Source: Xiphias gladius (Eukaryota > Chordata > Actinopteri > Istiophoriformes > Xiphiidae). From it: a stretch of 64,000 bases of DNA. Below, in pieces: positions 46,501-57,420 of this stretch. Position numbers and translations under genes: made by a program. Positions within the stretch are counted from its first letter, which is position 1; each line of letters begins with the position of its first letter. The stretch is from positions 18,791,546 to 18,855,545 of the forward strand of contig NC_053400.1 in assembly GCF_016859285.1 (NCBI RefSeq). The letters run 5' to 3'. A model generated the notes under the pieces. It was not told the origin of the DNA, searched no databases, and saw only the letters and a list, made by a program, of their open reading frames with translations.

Positions 46501-49500
46501 CACCTCGTACCACTGTTAAACCTGTCCCCAAACCTAAACCGTCTGCTCCGAAGAAACCAGTGTCCAAGCCCTTCACACCAAGGATGCCATCTTCAAAGAC
46601 CCCCTACTTAGGTATCCACAGGGATTATACAAAATAAGACCAAACTTCCATGTTTGTGTCCACCTCTTCACTTATTTTTTTGTCTTTTTTTCTTGCAGCT
46701 CAAAACATTAAGTGTGAGACTAGATTACGAGATAAATGCAAAGGAGCAACCTGCAACAGGTCAGGTTAATTTCATTTATTTCAATGTAAAGTTACTTTGG
46801 ATATACTGTAAATATGTCCTCTAATTCGCTTTCTCTCCAGTGTCACCTCACTCTTATCTCCAATTTATATTCTGACCGCAGATATAATTGTCCGGCTAAC
46901 TGCATGAATAAGAAAGGGAAAGTCTGGGGAACTCTCTTTTACGATGTGGTGAGTCTGTCCAGCGTAAATACAAAACACCATACATCATGCAGCAGTTTTA
47001 TACTTTAAATGGATTTTTATAAATCATTATTTTTTATTGTTTCAGCAATCAAGTATTTGCCGAGCTGCGATTCATTTTGGCGCGATTGACAACAACGGAG
47101 GACTGGTCGACGTCACAAGAATGGACAAGTTGCCATTCTTTGTCAGAGCCACGAAGAATGGCATTGAGTCTCTCAGGTAGATATCTCTGCTTGGCCTAAA
47201 TTGACCAAATAGGCTGTAATCCAATTTCCCGGTGCAGCACTTATGAAACACATTTCCCTGCTTCTTTGATTCACATTTTGTGCCATAGGGTTTTTTTTGA
47301 GCACCATTTGGTTTCCTATTTCCTAAATGCTATCATGTCCTTTTTTACAGTAAATATAAAGCTGGCAATGCCTTTGTGATGGCTAAAGTGGAAGGTAAGT
47401 GAGGCACTCTTTTCAGGAAGAGCTTTGAGTCATGAAAGATTCACAAAGTCAGCCAACACGTATTACGTATATTAAGAGTTTTTCTCTTTTCTCTGTCACA
47501 GAAATGACTGCTGACTGCTACACCACAGTGGGGGAAATCTGCCCTTTCAAAAAGCCCTATTCACACTGCCCAAGGTGCCTTCTCACATCCAGCATCTTTT
47601 CATTCACTAAAGCCTACAATCGTTAGCCAATTAGGGGTTTTACCCATTCTTGAAAGAAAGTCCCAACTTATTTCTATTAATATGACCCTTATCTGTTGGT
47701 TCAAATTCATACTCACATCTAATTTCTTCATCAGAATCTTCTGTCCAGCCAACTGCAAGACTCAGCCTTCTTATTGGTCACCTGTTATTGGAAACAGCAT
47801 CTACGCAGATGTACGTAATAAGAGTTTTCTATGTGTATGCTCTGAATGCACTTTAGCAAATTTATCATGAATCACACCAATGGTCCAGGTTGTCCAGTTC
47901 TGTGCTATTTTTTAAAAATGTATTTATGGCCTATTAGTCCAGACAGAAAATAAAGGATTTGCAGATCTGTATCGTGGCAAGGTTAGAGCAACTTTACAGG
48001 CTTTGTGATGCATGGTAGCTATGGAAAGCCATTGAATCACAGTTTGGATTTGGCTCATGGAGAATGAGAATAATGGTGAGGCAGCCAGAGACTGCCAGGG
48101 ATGTAGGCTTACTCATGTGTTATCTCAGACTAAGTGCTAAGAGCAAATGTGCCCAAGAATGTTTTGCAGTCTCAGGCACCGAATGTGTTTCTACAGTGGT
48201 GTTGAAGCTGGATGTTGGTTAAACATGAGATAAACCGCCTGGTTAGAAATGTTTGAGGAGTGTATGGACAGTGTGATATTTATTTGGACCAGAAATGAAT
48301 GATTCCCCTCCAGACTGTTGATAAGAGTTTATGGTCTGTTGTGCTGGAGCCAGACTTCTGGCTCAGATTGTGAAACAAAACGTTTGAGTGTGTGTGCTAA
48401 CGTGTGTCTGTGAATTACTGCAATATATTTTTTGCTGTATTTGTGCCATAACTGTAATAAAGGAATTACAAGGATATTTATGTAGTGAAAAAGTTGTTTT
48501 CCATCTTATAAAAGGCCTTTCTCATCTTTCCACACTATCTCTTCACAGAGCTCCAGTATTTGTAAGGCAGCCATCCATGCAGGGGTAATCAAAGCAGACG
48601 GCGGTTTTGTGGATGTTCTTCCCCTGGACAAGAGAAAGAGTTATGTTGGAGTCCTGAAAAATGGCATCCACTCTGAAAGGTACAACTCAATTTTTTGAGG
48701 TCAACTATTTTTACTGAAATTATATTCCCAGATGAGGACCGTTGCACAATAACAAAAGGTACAAAGATAGATGGATCAGGCACCTTGTCAATAGTTGCAA
48801 GTTCTCATAGGGACATTAGAGAGAGCCGGAATTCCAGAAATCTATATTTTTAGATTTGGCTCCTTGCAGTCTTGTTGCTGAGTATTTAAGAGAGGCTATG
48901 TCTAAAGATTAGAACAACCATGTTTAGACATTGCGTTTGATAACTTCTATCAGCAAGGAACCATTTGTTTTGTAGCTGTTAAACTGCCAAGCCTCCTTAG
49001 TTTTAATGCAAGCTATCAGTAGTAAGGGAATATGTTCACCAGTGGTGCAATGAAAAACTTAAAACTTGTAGTAACATTAGACAAGTAAATTTGACAAGAG
49101 AATCTGAAATATGCATGAGAAAGGTAGTTTTATTCACTATACCCTAACTTGATTTATGTCTCTTCTAATAGTGGGTTCCCTGCATGCACACCATGTTTCT
49201 CACATCACTCTCATGTCTGTGGATGGCTCCAGTGGACTAAGCTTAGGCAAAGAAGCCTTTGTGGCCAGTTCTGCTGGCATGTTGGGTTGTAAGAGTAATG
49301 GTGTGGTTTGGTGTGTGGATGGGCCACACATGGGATCTGTGCTTACTTTACCCAGGCATTTCAATTGAGCATGCAAAGTGCTGAATGGCCAAAAATAATC
49401 CAAGTCTGATTCTATGAAATCTAATGCAGAACTGCAAAGGCCCCACTCAGGGCACTGGGATAGGAGGTCAAATGTCTCAGTGAGAGTCCGTGCCATGTGC

Positions 49501-50275
49501 CAGCATCATGGCAGGGTGGGCAATTTGGACTGAACTCTGTTGCTGCGGAAGAAATCACAGCCTATTCAATTACTCGAGGATGGAAATGCTGTCAGCCACT
49601 TAGTCAGTGCTTGCCCATACGGACAGTTATCCGTGATCTGGTACCAATCGCACTGGCCTATCATGATTATTGATCATGGCAGAGCTTCAAGGTCTCTCCA
49701 CTTATGAACTAATTGCAAAGTCATTAAGTTTAACACATGCGGTAGCTGGAAAAGGCAGTCTCAGAAATAAGGCAACGATGAGTCATACTGCCAGTGTGTC
49801 ATTTGGTGGATGTTTTTTCCAAAGATGTTGTGAACACCATGACACTTTGTAATGGAGTTGGCTGCAGGGAGGACTTGGAAGAAGCCTTCCAAGTATCACA
49901 AAAAACATTTTGCAAAAATATGTTTTAAATTTGACTTAAAAGGGGACTCCACCGATTTTACACTTGAGGTTCAGTTTAATTGGTGTAATGAAAGATACTA
50001 TTGGTTGCATTAAGGATCCAGTGCTTTTGGAGCTTAAGCCATTATAGGGATTAAACTTCAGGATAACTCTGCCTCTGCTCTCTCTGTTTTGACCAACTGT
50101 TTCCAATCTATTTCTCACAGTTCCCTTGACTTTTTGGAGAAGACTTACTAAATTGTAGCGTCTGGTTGCATCTGTACAAGTGGTTACCAAATGTAACATG
50201 TTTTCTGTGTTGTCTTTTTGCAGCAAGAGCAACATAGAGGGGAACTCCTTCCGAGTCTTCGCTGTGAGGGAGTGA
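40293..50275 (+). CDS. crispld2: Cysteine-rich secretory protein LCCL domain-containing 2
   Basis: Fourteen coding exons: 40293-40574, 41732-41850, 43930-44062, 45689-45804, 46254-46354, 46441-46611, 46699-46759, 46882-46948, 47046-47176, 47351-47394, 47502-47574, 47735-47810, 48549-48679 and 50224-50275. All are GT-AG and in phase, giving 518 aa (human 497). CRISPLD2 (LGL1) is a secreted glycoprotein of the extracellular matrix implicated in lung and craniofacial development and in binding lipopolysaccharide. Domains: signal peptide 1-27, a basic RTRR site (60-63), a CAP domain (about 71-250) with signature CTHYTQLVWATT, a Lys/Pro-rich linker (251-307), and two LCCL domains (about 312-406 and 413-516). 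Possible N-glycosylation sites lie at 51 and 59. CRISPLD1 is the main alternative; position right after usp10 and the NEVE-type linker start favour CRISPLD2. Confidence 0.95.
41732..46354 (+). CDS. crispld2: crispld2 exons 3-6: CAP domain
   Basis: Exon 3 (41732-41850) encodes [12 protein letters not shown]. Exon 4 (43930-44062) encodes [14 protein letters not shown] and the CAP signature CTHYTQ. Exon 5 (45689-45804) encodes [15 protein letters not shown] and YLVCNYSPK. Exon 6 (46254-46354) encodes the GNWIGEAPY end with a Cys-rich [12 protein letters not shown] segment. The conserved His (131, 175) and Glu (148) of the CAP cavity are all present. Confidence 0.93.
42240..42740 (+). repeat. Dispersed teleost repeat, family C, copy 1
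   Basis: In crispld2 intron 3. Typical phrases are 'gtgccatcatcaaaatg', 'gaccaaatatctgcaaaact', 'ttagcaaatgttagcatgc', 'agcatgttagcatttac' and 'cttagctcaaagcaccgctg'. Related copies lie at 56.8-57.4 kb (same direction) and 58.4-58.7 kb (inverted). No coding capacity; the class is uncertain, probably non-autonomous. Confidence 0.65.
44107..44335 (+). repeat. Dispersed teleost repeat, family B, copy 1
   Basis: Starts 'aaagggaaccccactgattc' in crispld2 intron 4 and contains 'aacagtcccaattctccaac'. A related start occurs at 49937. Ends in a T-rich tract near 44335. Confidence 0.45.
46441..46611 (+). CDS. crispld2: crispld2 exon 7: Lys/Pro-rich linker
   Basis: Encodes residues 251-307 between the CAP and LCCL parts. 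It starts with an acidic stretch ([13 protein letters not shown]) and continues with repeated Lys-Pro units ([18 protein letters not shown]), ending before the first LCCL. The linker is confined to one exon with phase-1 junctions on both sides, so exon skipping would keep the frame. Confidence 0.9.
46699..47394 (+). CDS. crispld2: crispld2 exons 8-11: first LCCL domain
   Basis: Exons at 46699-46759, 46882-46948, 47046-47176 and 47351-47394 encode [15 protein letters not shown], then [21 protein letters not shown], and the closing [15 protein letters not shown]. The CxxxC-type cysteines and the conserved ICRAAIH motif fit an LCCL fold. Confidence 0.93.
47502..50275 (+). CDS. crispld2: crispld2 exons 12-15: second LCCL domain and C-terminus
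   Basis: Exons at 47502-47574, 47735-47810, 48549-48679 and 50224-50275 encode [52 protein letters not shown], the [19 protein letters not shown] segment and the final [10 protein letters not shown] before TGA at 50273-50275. The second LCCL repeats the exon pattern of the first, pointing to an ancient domain duplication. Confidence 0.93.
48680..50223 (+). other. crispld2 intron 14 (1.5 kb)
   Basis: No exon was recognised. It ends with a family-B-like repeat (49937-50165). A GC-richer patch at about 49190-49510 has overlapping open frames on both strands but no recognisable domain. Confidence 0.5.
49937..50165 (+). repeat. Dispersed teleost repeat, family B, copy 2 (diverged)
   Basis: Starts 'aaaggggactccaccgattt' and resembles the copy at 44107 over its first part; it lies just before the last crispld2 exon. 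Confidence 0.35.
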
Positions 50276-52130
50276 GACTTCAGTTCAGAAGTCCAAAGAC
50301 CAACAGAGTCACCTCAGCTGCTCTTGAAGAGCAGGAAGTGCCCACAGGTTGGATACCAAGGCTGTTCATCTATATCTGTGCCTTCAGTGGAAACAGACCG
50401 TCCCAGCAGGTGGATAGACACTTTTCCCTCTTAGTTATCAAACAGTAGCCACCCAGTAAAAGTAATTGTCCAATATTTTAATGGATTTTTATTTTTTCTC
50501 CTCTTTAACTCCAAATAATGGATATTTCTTAGACATACATAATCTGTGAATGCAGAATGTTTTTATATATTATGATACATTGAACAGCTGGTGCTGGAAG
50601 TTTTGAGTTAGACATGTTTAACAGAAAGTACTATGTTTACATTGATGTTATTATTACGAATATAAGTTGGTTTTCATACACAGGAATGTATACTGCTCAC
50701 ACTGTATTTAATCATTGTGTACAGAATATATGATATTTTGTTTGTTTTAAAAATGGAGTACCATATATTAACATTTTTATGTTGTATTCTGATTTTTTCT
50801 TTAAAAAATCTTAATTTTATTGCCTTCTTTTTCTTCACCTGGATAATATTTGCTTTTCTGCTCCTGAAAATTTAGACCTAAATCAAATATATGTCTAAAT
50901 TGTTTTTATGAGTTAAGAGGTGTGCTCATTGTGAGTATGGATGTTTTGTTGGCTGGGTAGACCAGATCTCATCAGGCAGACATAAAAGGAGAGGAAACTG
51001 TATGGTAAATGAAAGTGTATAAAGGCAGCAGGCACTGCAAAAGGGAAATAATGTTTCCCTTAAGAAGGCTGGTGTCGCTTCAGTGCCAGACATGTGGAAG
51101 GAATTAAATGAAGGTGTTACATTGCTGAGTTCACTGTGTAGTATATGGTAGTTTGTGCAGATGGACCTTCAGAATGGTGGCAATATTGTGGCCGATCACA
51201 GCAGATATGTATATGATAATAAGCAGTAATATGCCATTTTATATTTATTGTTGCTTAGTGCTTTTCTTGTTTCTTTATTTCTCTGGCTTCTCGAAAATAT
51301 GAAAATGCTAAATCCCCCGGCCCCAGACAGATGAATGTGTCACATGTTTCAGGTACAGAGAGAGTTTTTTAATGTAAAGACTAGGCCAAAATTTGAGGCA
51401 TGTGATGTGTTAAAGATTCTCCCCATCACACTGTAGTTTATGAACTTTGGAACAAACTACACTAGAGTATACAATGCAGGCAGGAGACAGACACCTGTAA
51501 TGTCTATCACTATTCTTGACTGAGGCACTTTGGCCATTGGTACAGCCCTGATTTTAATACTTTTTTCTCTGAACACTTGTTTTGATTTAGGTCTCTAAAA
51601 CGTTTCTGTTGTATCACATAAATGCACAGAAAAAAATGCCATGTCGGCATAATTAGCATCCCTCACGGAAAATAGTGAAACATATGTAAAGTGCAACTTA
51701 TGCTGCAGGACTTTGCTGTCCAGTTGGGTTCTGAAATCACACTAGACACATTTTAGCTCCATTAAACATTGTCACTCTACCTCTTGGTTTCCTTGAGGAT
51801 TCAAAAGTAGAAGCCAAGAAAAAATGACTAACTTCAAAATCTTTTCCTTCAAACATATTTCAACTTTAACTCTTTATTCTACCTCAGTCCTATCGCTGCG
51901 CAAGTCTTTTCTATATGGGGATTTTTATGGGAAATTTTAAAGGTTTTGTAAAGTTATGGGAACTGTAAATACTACTATTTTTGTTTTTGAATCATCCTCT
52001 ATGCAGTAAAATTTTAATTAAAATGTGTGAATTTATTTCATTTGTCTTGGTCATATTGTTTTTATACAGGTGTAGGATGGGTTCTATATTTTTTGGCACA
52101 ATTTGAAAATAAAGTATGCCTTACAAATAC
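50276..52130 (+). other. crispld2 3' UTR
   Basis: AT-rich, with no genes recognised. The first canonical AATAAA after the stop that I found is at 52108-52113, giving a 3' UTR of about 1.85 kb. Several ATTTA-like motifs are scattered through it. Confidence 0.55.
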
Positions 52131-52436
52131 TACAGAGCTTGTTTTTGTTTCATTAAAAGATGCTTGTACGTGATATTTAAGGAAAGCACTGTTTATATTT
52201 CCAGGTTATTAAGAATATTTTGTGTTTTTTACAAATGCCTGAGATCACAGTGGCATTTCAAGATGAGAAAAAAAATTAACTGTTTTTTTTTTAAAATGAG
52301 GTTATTGATGGTTCAGTTATTCTTTATTTATGCTCTGGCAGTTCATAGTAAGTTGAGAAGGAACTGCCCTTTCATCTTTAGTGCAGTGTAATCAGTCAAG
52401 TCAACTAACCAGGATACCCAGCTTTTTACTCTCCTA

Positions 52437-54091
52437 CAGTTAGGTCCATAAGTATTTGGACAGTGACACAATTTTTGTAATTTTGTCTCTGTACACCACC
52501 ACAATGGATTTGACACGAAGCCATCAAGATGTGACTGAAGTATAGACGTTCAGCTTTAATTCGAGGGAGTTTAACAAAAATATCGCATTAACCGTTTAGG
52601 AATAAGAGCCATTTCTATACAGAGTCCCTCATTTTCAGAGGCTCAAAAGTACTTGAACAATTGACGATTGATCAGTTTCATGGCCTAGTGTGTCCTGTTC
52701 CCTAATTATACAAGTTAATTGTATAAATGAATTGTATAATTATACAAATTAAGCAGATAAAAGGTCTAGAGTTGATTCAAAGTGTTGAATTTGCATTTGG
52801 TAGCTGTTCATGGGAACTCTCAATATGTGGTCCAAAGAGGTGTCAGTGCAAATGAAGAAGACCATCTTTAGGCTGAAAAAACAAAACAAACCTCTCCAAT
52901 GGCAGAAACTTTAGGAGTGGCCAAATCAACAGTTTTGTACATTCTTAAAAATAAGAAATGAAATGGCGAGCTCAACAACATCAAAAGGCCTGGAAGACAA
53001 CAGAAGACAACTAAAGTGGATGATCATAGAATTCTTTCCTTGGTGGAGAAAAAACCCTTCACAACATCTAACTGGGTCAAGAAAACTCTGGAGGAGGTAT
53101 GTGTATCAACGTCAAAGTCTACAATCAAGAGACGCCTTCATGAATGTAGATACAGAAGGTTTTCAACAAGGTGCAAACCACTGGTAACAGAAAGGCCAAA
53201 TAAGACTCTGCCAGAAAACCTCTAAAAAAGCCTGCCCAGTTCTGGAACAAGGTTCTTTGGACAGATGAAACCAAGATTAACTTGTACCAGAATGATCAGA
53301 AGAGATGAGTATGGAGAAGGAAAGGAACGGCTCACAATCGAAAGCATACCACATCATCTGTCAAACATGATGGAGGCACTGTAATGGCATGGACATGTAT
53401 GGCTGCCAATGGAACTGGGTCACTGGTGTTTATTGATGATGTGATTGCTGATAGAAGTAGCAGGATGACTTCTGAAGTGTATAGGGCTTTACTATTTGCT
53501 CAGATTCAGCCAAATGCAAAACTGATAAGGACGGTTCTTCACAGTACAGATGGATAATGACTCAAAACATACTGTGAAAGCAACCCTAGAGCTTCTCACG
53601 GCAAAGTAATGGAATATTCCTCAATGGCCAAGTCACTCACCTTGATCCAATTGAACAGGCTTTTCACTTACTGAAGACAAAAATGAGGGCAGAAAGACCC
53701 AAAAACAAGCAGCAACTGAAGGCGGCTGCAGTAAAGGCCTGACAAAGCATCTCAAAGTGGGAAACCCAGCATTTGGTGATGATCATGGGTTCCAGACTTC
53801 AGGCAGTCAATGAATGCAAAGGATTTTCATTCAAGTATTAAAAATAATCCTTATATGTATAATTATGTTAGTTTGTCCAATTACTTTTGAGCCTCTGAAA
53901 ATGAGGGACTGTATAAAAATGGCTGTAATTCCTAAACGGTTAATGCAATATCTTTGTTAAACCCCTTGAATTAAAGTTGAACGTCTACACTTAAATCAAA
54001 TCTTGATTGCTTCGTTTTGAATCATCGTGGTGGTGTACAGAGGCAAAATTCCAAAAATTGTGTCATTGTACAAATACTTATCAACCTAACG
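52437..54091 (+). mobile_element. Tc1/mariner-type DNA transposon, inactive copy 2
   Basis: About 1.65 kb downstream of crispld2. The left end is intact (cagttaggtcc, preceded by TA at 52435-52436); the right end reads acctaacgg, so the last bases and the right-hand TA have mutated. The long inverted repeats (about 52437-52640 and 53900-54085) match copy 1. It keeps the spacer between left repeat and ORF that copy 1 has lost, including an AT-rich palindromic stretch near 52705-52747. It has the same orientation and family as the copy in usp10 intron 10. Confidence 0.94.
52825..53846 (+). pseudogene. Tc1-like transposase remnant, copy 2
   Basis: The ATG at 52825 starts a frame (MWSKEVSVQMKK) that soon breaks. 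Later pieces in other frames keep the DNA-binding part (53016-53225), the first catalytic region (WTDET, about 53259) and the second (MDNDSKHT, about 53549). A small deletion near 53636-53650 removes part of the segment before the catalytic Glu. Several frameshifts and a stop in place of a Lys codon (aagtaatgg near 53605) make it non-functional. Confidence 0.9.
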
Positions 54092-56820
54092 GTTGTGACT
54101 TCATGGACTATAAAAACTCACGAGTCCTTTTTTAGATCACAAGAAACAAACATATAACTAAAACAGCTCCAAAGTGTACATGTGGATTATTGTATATTGA
54201 GGTTAGTGAGTGACAAAAGATTAAATTTTTAAAAAAAAGCTGTTGTAACAAGATCTTGTAACTTTATTAAATGCACTTTGACCAGAGAATCAGGCTGAAA
54301 TCTGTGTGTTATACATTATGAATGGAATTTAGACCCAGGCCACCCAGGATTTGCCCATTATCTTTGGAAGAATATCACTGACCATGTTCATAACCTGGAT
54401 CTGCTCCTTGCGGTCAAACTCATGCTGAGTGAAATGGAACAATAAAGTGAAGCAATCACTTTTACTCATGGACCACATACATAATCTGCCAATACTTTTG
54501 GGCTTTAGCTTATGGTGGAATGAGTTCAGAAGAAAGAAAGAAACTCCATGGACTTGGGTAGAATTTCATGGCCTTGTAATTTTCCATTTCACACTCGAGG
54601 GTGTAGTTTTCATTTGTCACTTAACAACTATTTGTGACAAGTTCACTGATATAATAAGATCACTGTATACTGTATATGCCATTAATAAAGAAGAGAAAGC
54701 TTGTAAGCACTAATAGCTCTTGATACCTCCAGGGCTTTTATCAGAGGCAGATGTTCAGTTACAGTTAAGCCTAAGTTAGACAGGGCCCTGGCCATCTTAC
54801 AAATCAACAGCTGCAACTGGCTTGTCTGATGACTATTTTACTCCCATTGTCAATGGAGATAAAAAATTGTACTCACCCTGTAAATCCCCTGATTGCTCAA
54901 AGAAAAAGCTCTGGGGCTCAGTCCAATTTTGAGTTTTCTTGTCCTCAGATGTGCTTTGCACAACACATTGTATTGGTTGTACAACCATTGCATCAAATAG
55001 GACTTAAAGGGGAATAGCAGTAAACTTTTGTTTGTTTTTTGTTTTTTTATATTGCCATTAAAGTCTATGAATTGTGGAAACCCACCAATATACTGTGTTC
55101 TTCTTGATCAGATGTACAGACTCTGGAAAATATTGGCTGCCTATCTCATCTCCACACCTGCTATTGTTGTCAAAAATCCATTAAATGCTGCTGCATTGAT
55201 AAACATGATCCATTATTTGGCAATTATGACCATGACTTTATAAGGCCTTAAACATTGTAGGCGTATCACAAGAAGTTAATTGATTGTGAAAAAATCACTA
55301 CATCTTCCCAACTATGTATGTAAACATGGAGGACATTGAAGTAATTGCCTTAAGTGATCCGGCTTCAGACGATCCACCACATGTCTTTTAGAAGAGAAAA
55401 TGCCCCATCAGCATCTCTGTTTTAGCATGAAGAGTACAACACAGCAGCTTCATCGACCAGCTGCCCCCTGTACAGGGTTTTGAGTTCAAAGAGAAGGGAT
55501 ATAAAAAGCACTGTGTCTGGCAGGAGTGTGTTGAGTTATGGCTCTCAAGCATTTCCAAAGCAGAGAAGCAGTAGTGTAGAGTGCTTTTATATATTAGGAA
55601 CTAGATTTTAATGACTATAAACATGGATTTTTGCATGTATTGGATGAAAAAAGCGCAACATAGCATCATAGAAATAGATAACATTTGCACTGTTCAAGTT
55701 TTAACCCCTATGACGCCTGCTCTGTGCTCTCATGTGCAATTTTACATGGTTGTAAAGGGAGAGCCATGTGTGCTAACTGTATTATTACCAGAATTGAATA
55801 TGCTGAATTTTACTAACGGGGTTTTGGAAGGTAGGACAAGAGCTTATTGCATTATAGTTCGTATACTCCAGACAGGACCTCTGAGCATAATCTTGATCAC
55901 TGGATAGATAATAAATCCAAATTATATGACTGTGATGATACTTCTCCTGGTCAGAGAGGCCTTATAGTACAGCACATAGTTTCAAGAAAGCCCGTTGGGA
56001 TGACCCAGTTTGTGTGGAGGAATTTTAGAGAGACAGAGACAGGAATTGAAGACACCACCTTCTAAAAGAGATGAACGGGACATGTGGCTGATGTTGTTAT
56101 GACAGGTTTCTGGCTTGCTTGTTCATCACAGAAAGATTTGTAGATGCAGAAGGGGGACAGAGGCTTTACCAAAGCCATCTATCTAAAGAGAGTATTTGGA
56201 ATGTATCTGGAATTGATAGGAGGATAGGTTTACCTCCTCTGTCTGTGTCGTCTAACTCAAAGTAAAAAATGTCTTTTAACATCATTTTATTCAATAATTT
56301 TTGTGATCTTAAGGTTATAGTGCAGACAAAGGTTTTGCACCGTCTCTGCATCTGTTTCTGTCACATTATGATGATCACACTGAATGCCAGGCTGTTGGTG
56401 GATTACCTGCAGTGAATAAGGTACTTGTATTCTGTCTGTGGGGAAGTAAACCAAGATAATGTGGGCCAAAATATACAGAGAATGAGAGGAACAACATGCC
56501 ACAAAATGCCACAACCACTGGAACCTGATTTATCGAAAAGGTCTTTCCAAACCTAATATCCTGAGTTAAACAGTAATACCCGAAGTACTATTGTACTTCA
56601 TTCCATCAATTCCATTGGTACTCTTGCATGGATCCAATCATGTCCATATTTGATATTCTGCACTGACATTCAGACCATGAATGAACCTTCAAATGAGTCA
56701 TATGTTGACAAAAAATGTGATCTTGTATTGAATTCTCTATTTAAGTGATGATATATGTGAGCATATTTTTTCTGTCTTGCTTCAACTTCAGTTCATCTTT
56801 CTAGTGATACCAATGTCTGT
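54092..56820. other. Intergenic, no gene recognised
   Basis: Short open frames on both strands (for example 55611-55907) have no recognisable domain, splice context or coding-like base bias. A 12-bp palindrome acaagatcttgt lies at 54248-54259. Confidence 0.5.
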
Positions 56821-57420
56821 TGGTTGATCGCTCAGTTTGTTGGTCCACAACTCTGGTCCAGACTGAAATATCTCAAGACCTCTTTGATGGATTGTCATGA
56901 AATGTTGTACAGAAATTCATGGTCCCCAGCGAATGAACCATATTGACTCTGGTGATCGACTGACTTTTTCCTCTAGTTCTACCATGAGCTTGACATCTTT
57001 GTGTTTAGAGTAATATCTTGATTCATGGATTCTTGGATTGCTGTGAAATTTGTGAAAGACATTCCTCTTCCCCACAGAATAAATTGAAATCCATTTGAGG
57101 GCTTCTACTATAGCACCATCATCAGGTCACAACTTAAATTTTTTCAGTACTTTGGTTTAAGACCAAATATCTCCAAAACTAATGATATTCCCATCAGCCC
57201 CATCAGTTACATTTGGTAACAACTTGTACTTTAAGTTTAACACTTTTTAGCAAATATTAACATGCTACCACGCTAAAAGTAAACATGGTAAACACAAGCT
57301 TTTACGAGCTAGTATTGTCATGGTAGGCATGTGAACATGCTGATATTAGCAATTAACGCTGCTGTTAACTACAGCCTCAAAGAGGCCGTAGACTCAGTCT
57401 CATTATTGTATCTTGTTTCT
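56820..57420 (+). repeat. Dispersed teleost repeat, family C, copy 2
   Basis: The longest copy: it begins near 'gaaatatctcaagacctc' and 'ggattgtcatgaaatgttgt', passes through 'gaccaaatatctccaaaact', and ends with 'aacatgctgatattagc' and 'acagcctcaaagaggc'. It shares its second half with the 42.2-kb copy. Confidence 0.65.

Noticed and set aside
40293..50275. Assignment as crispld1
   Set aside because: The domain layout fits both paralogues, but the neighbour usp10, the linker beginning and overall wording of the LCCL parts favour crispld2.
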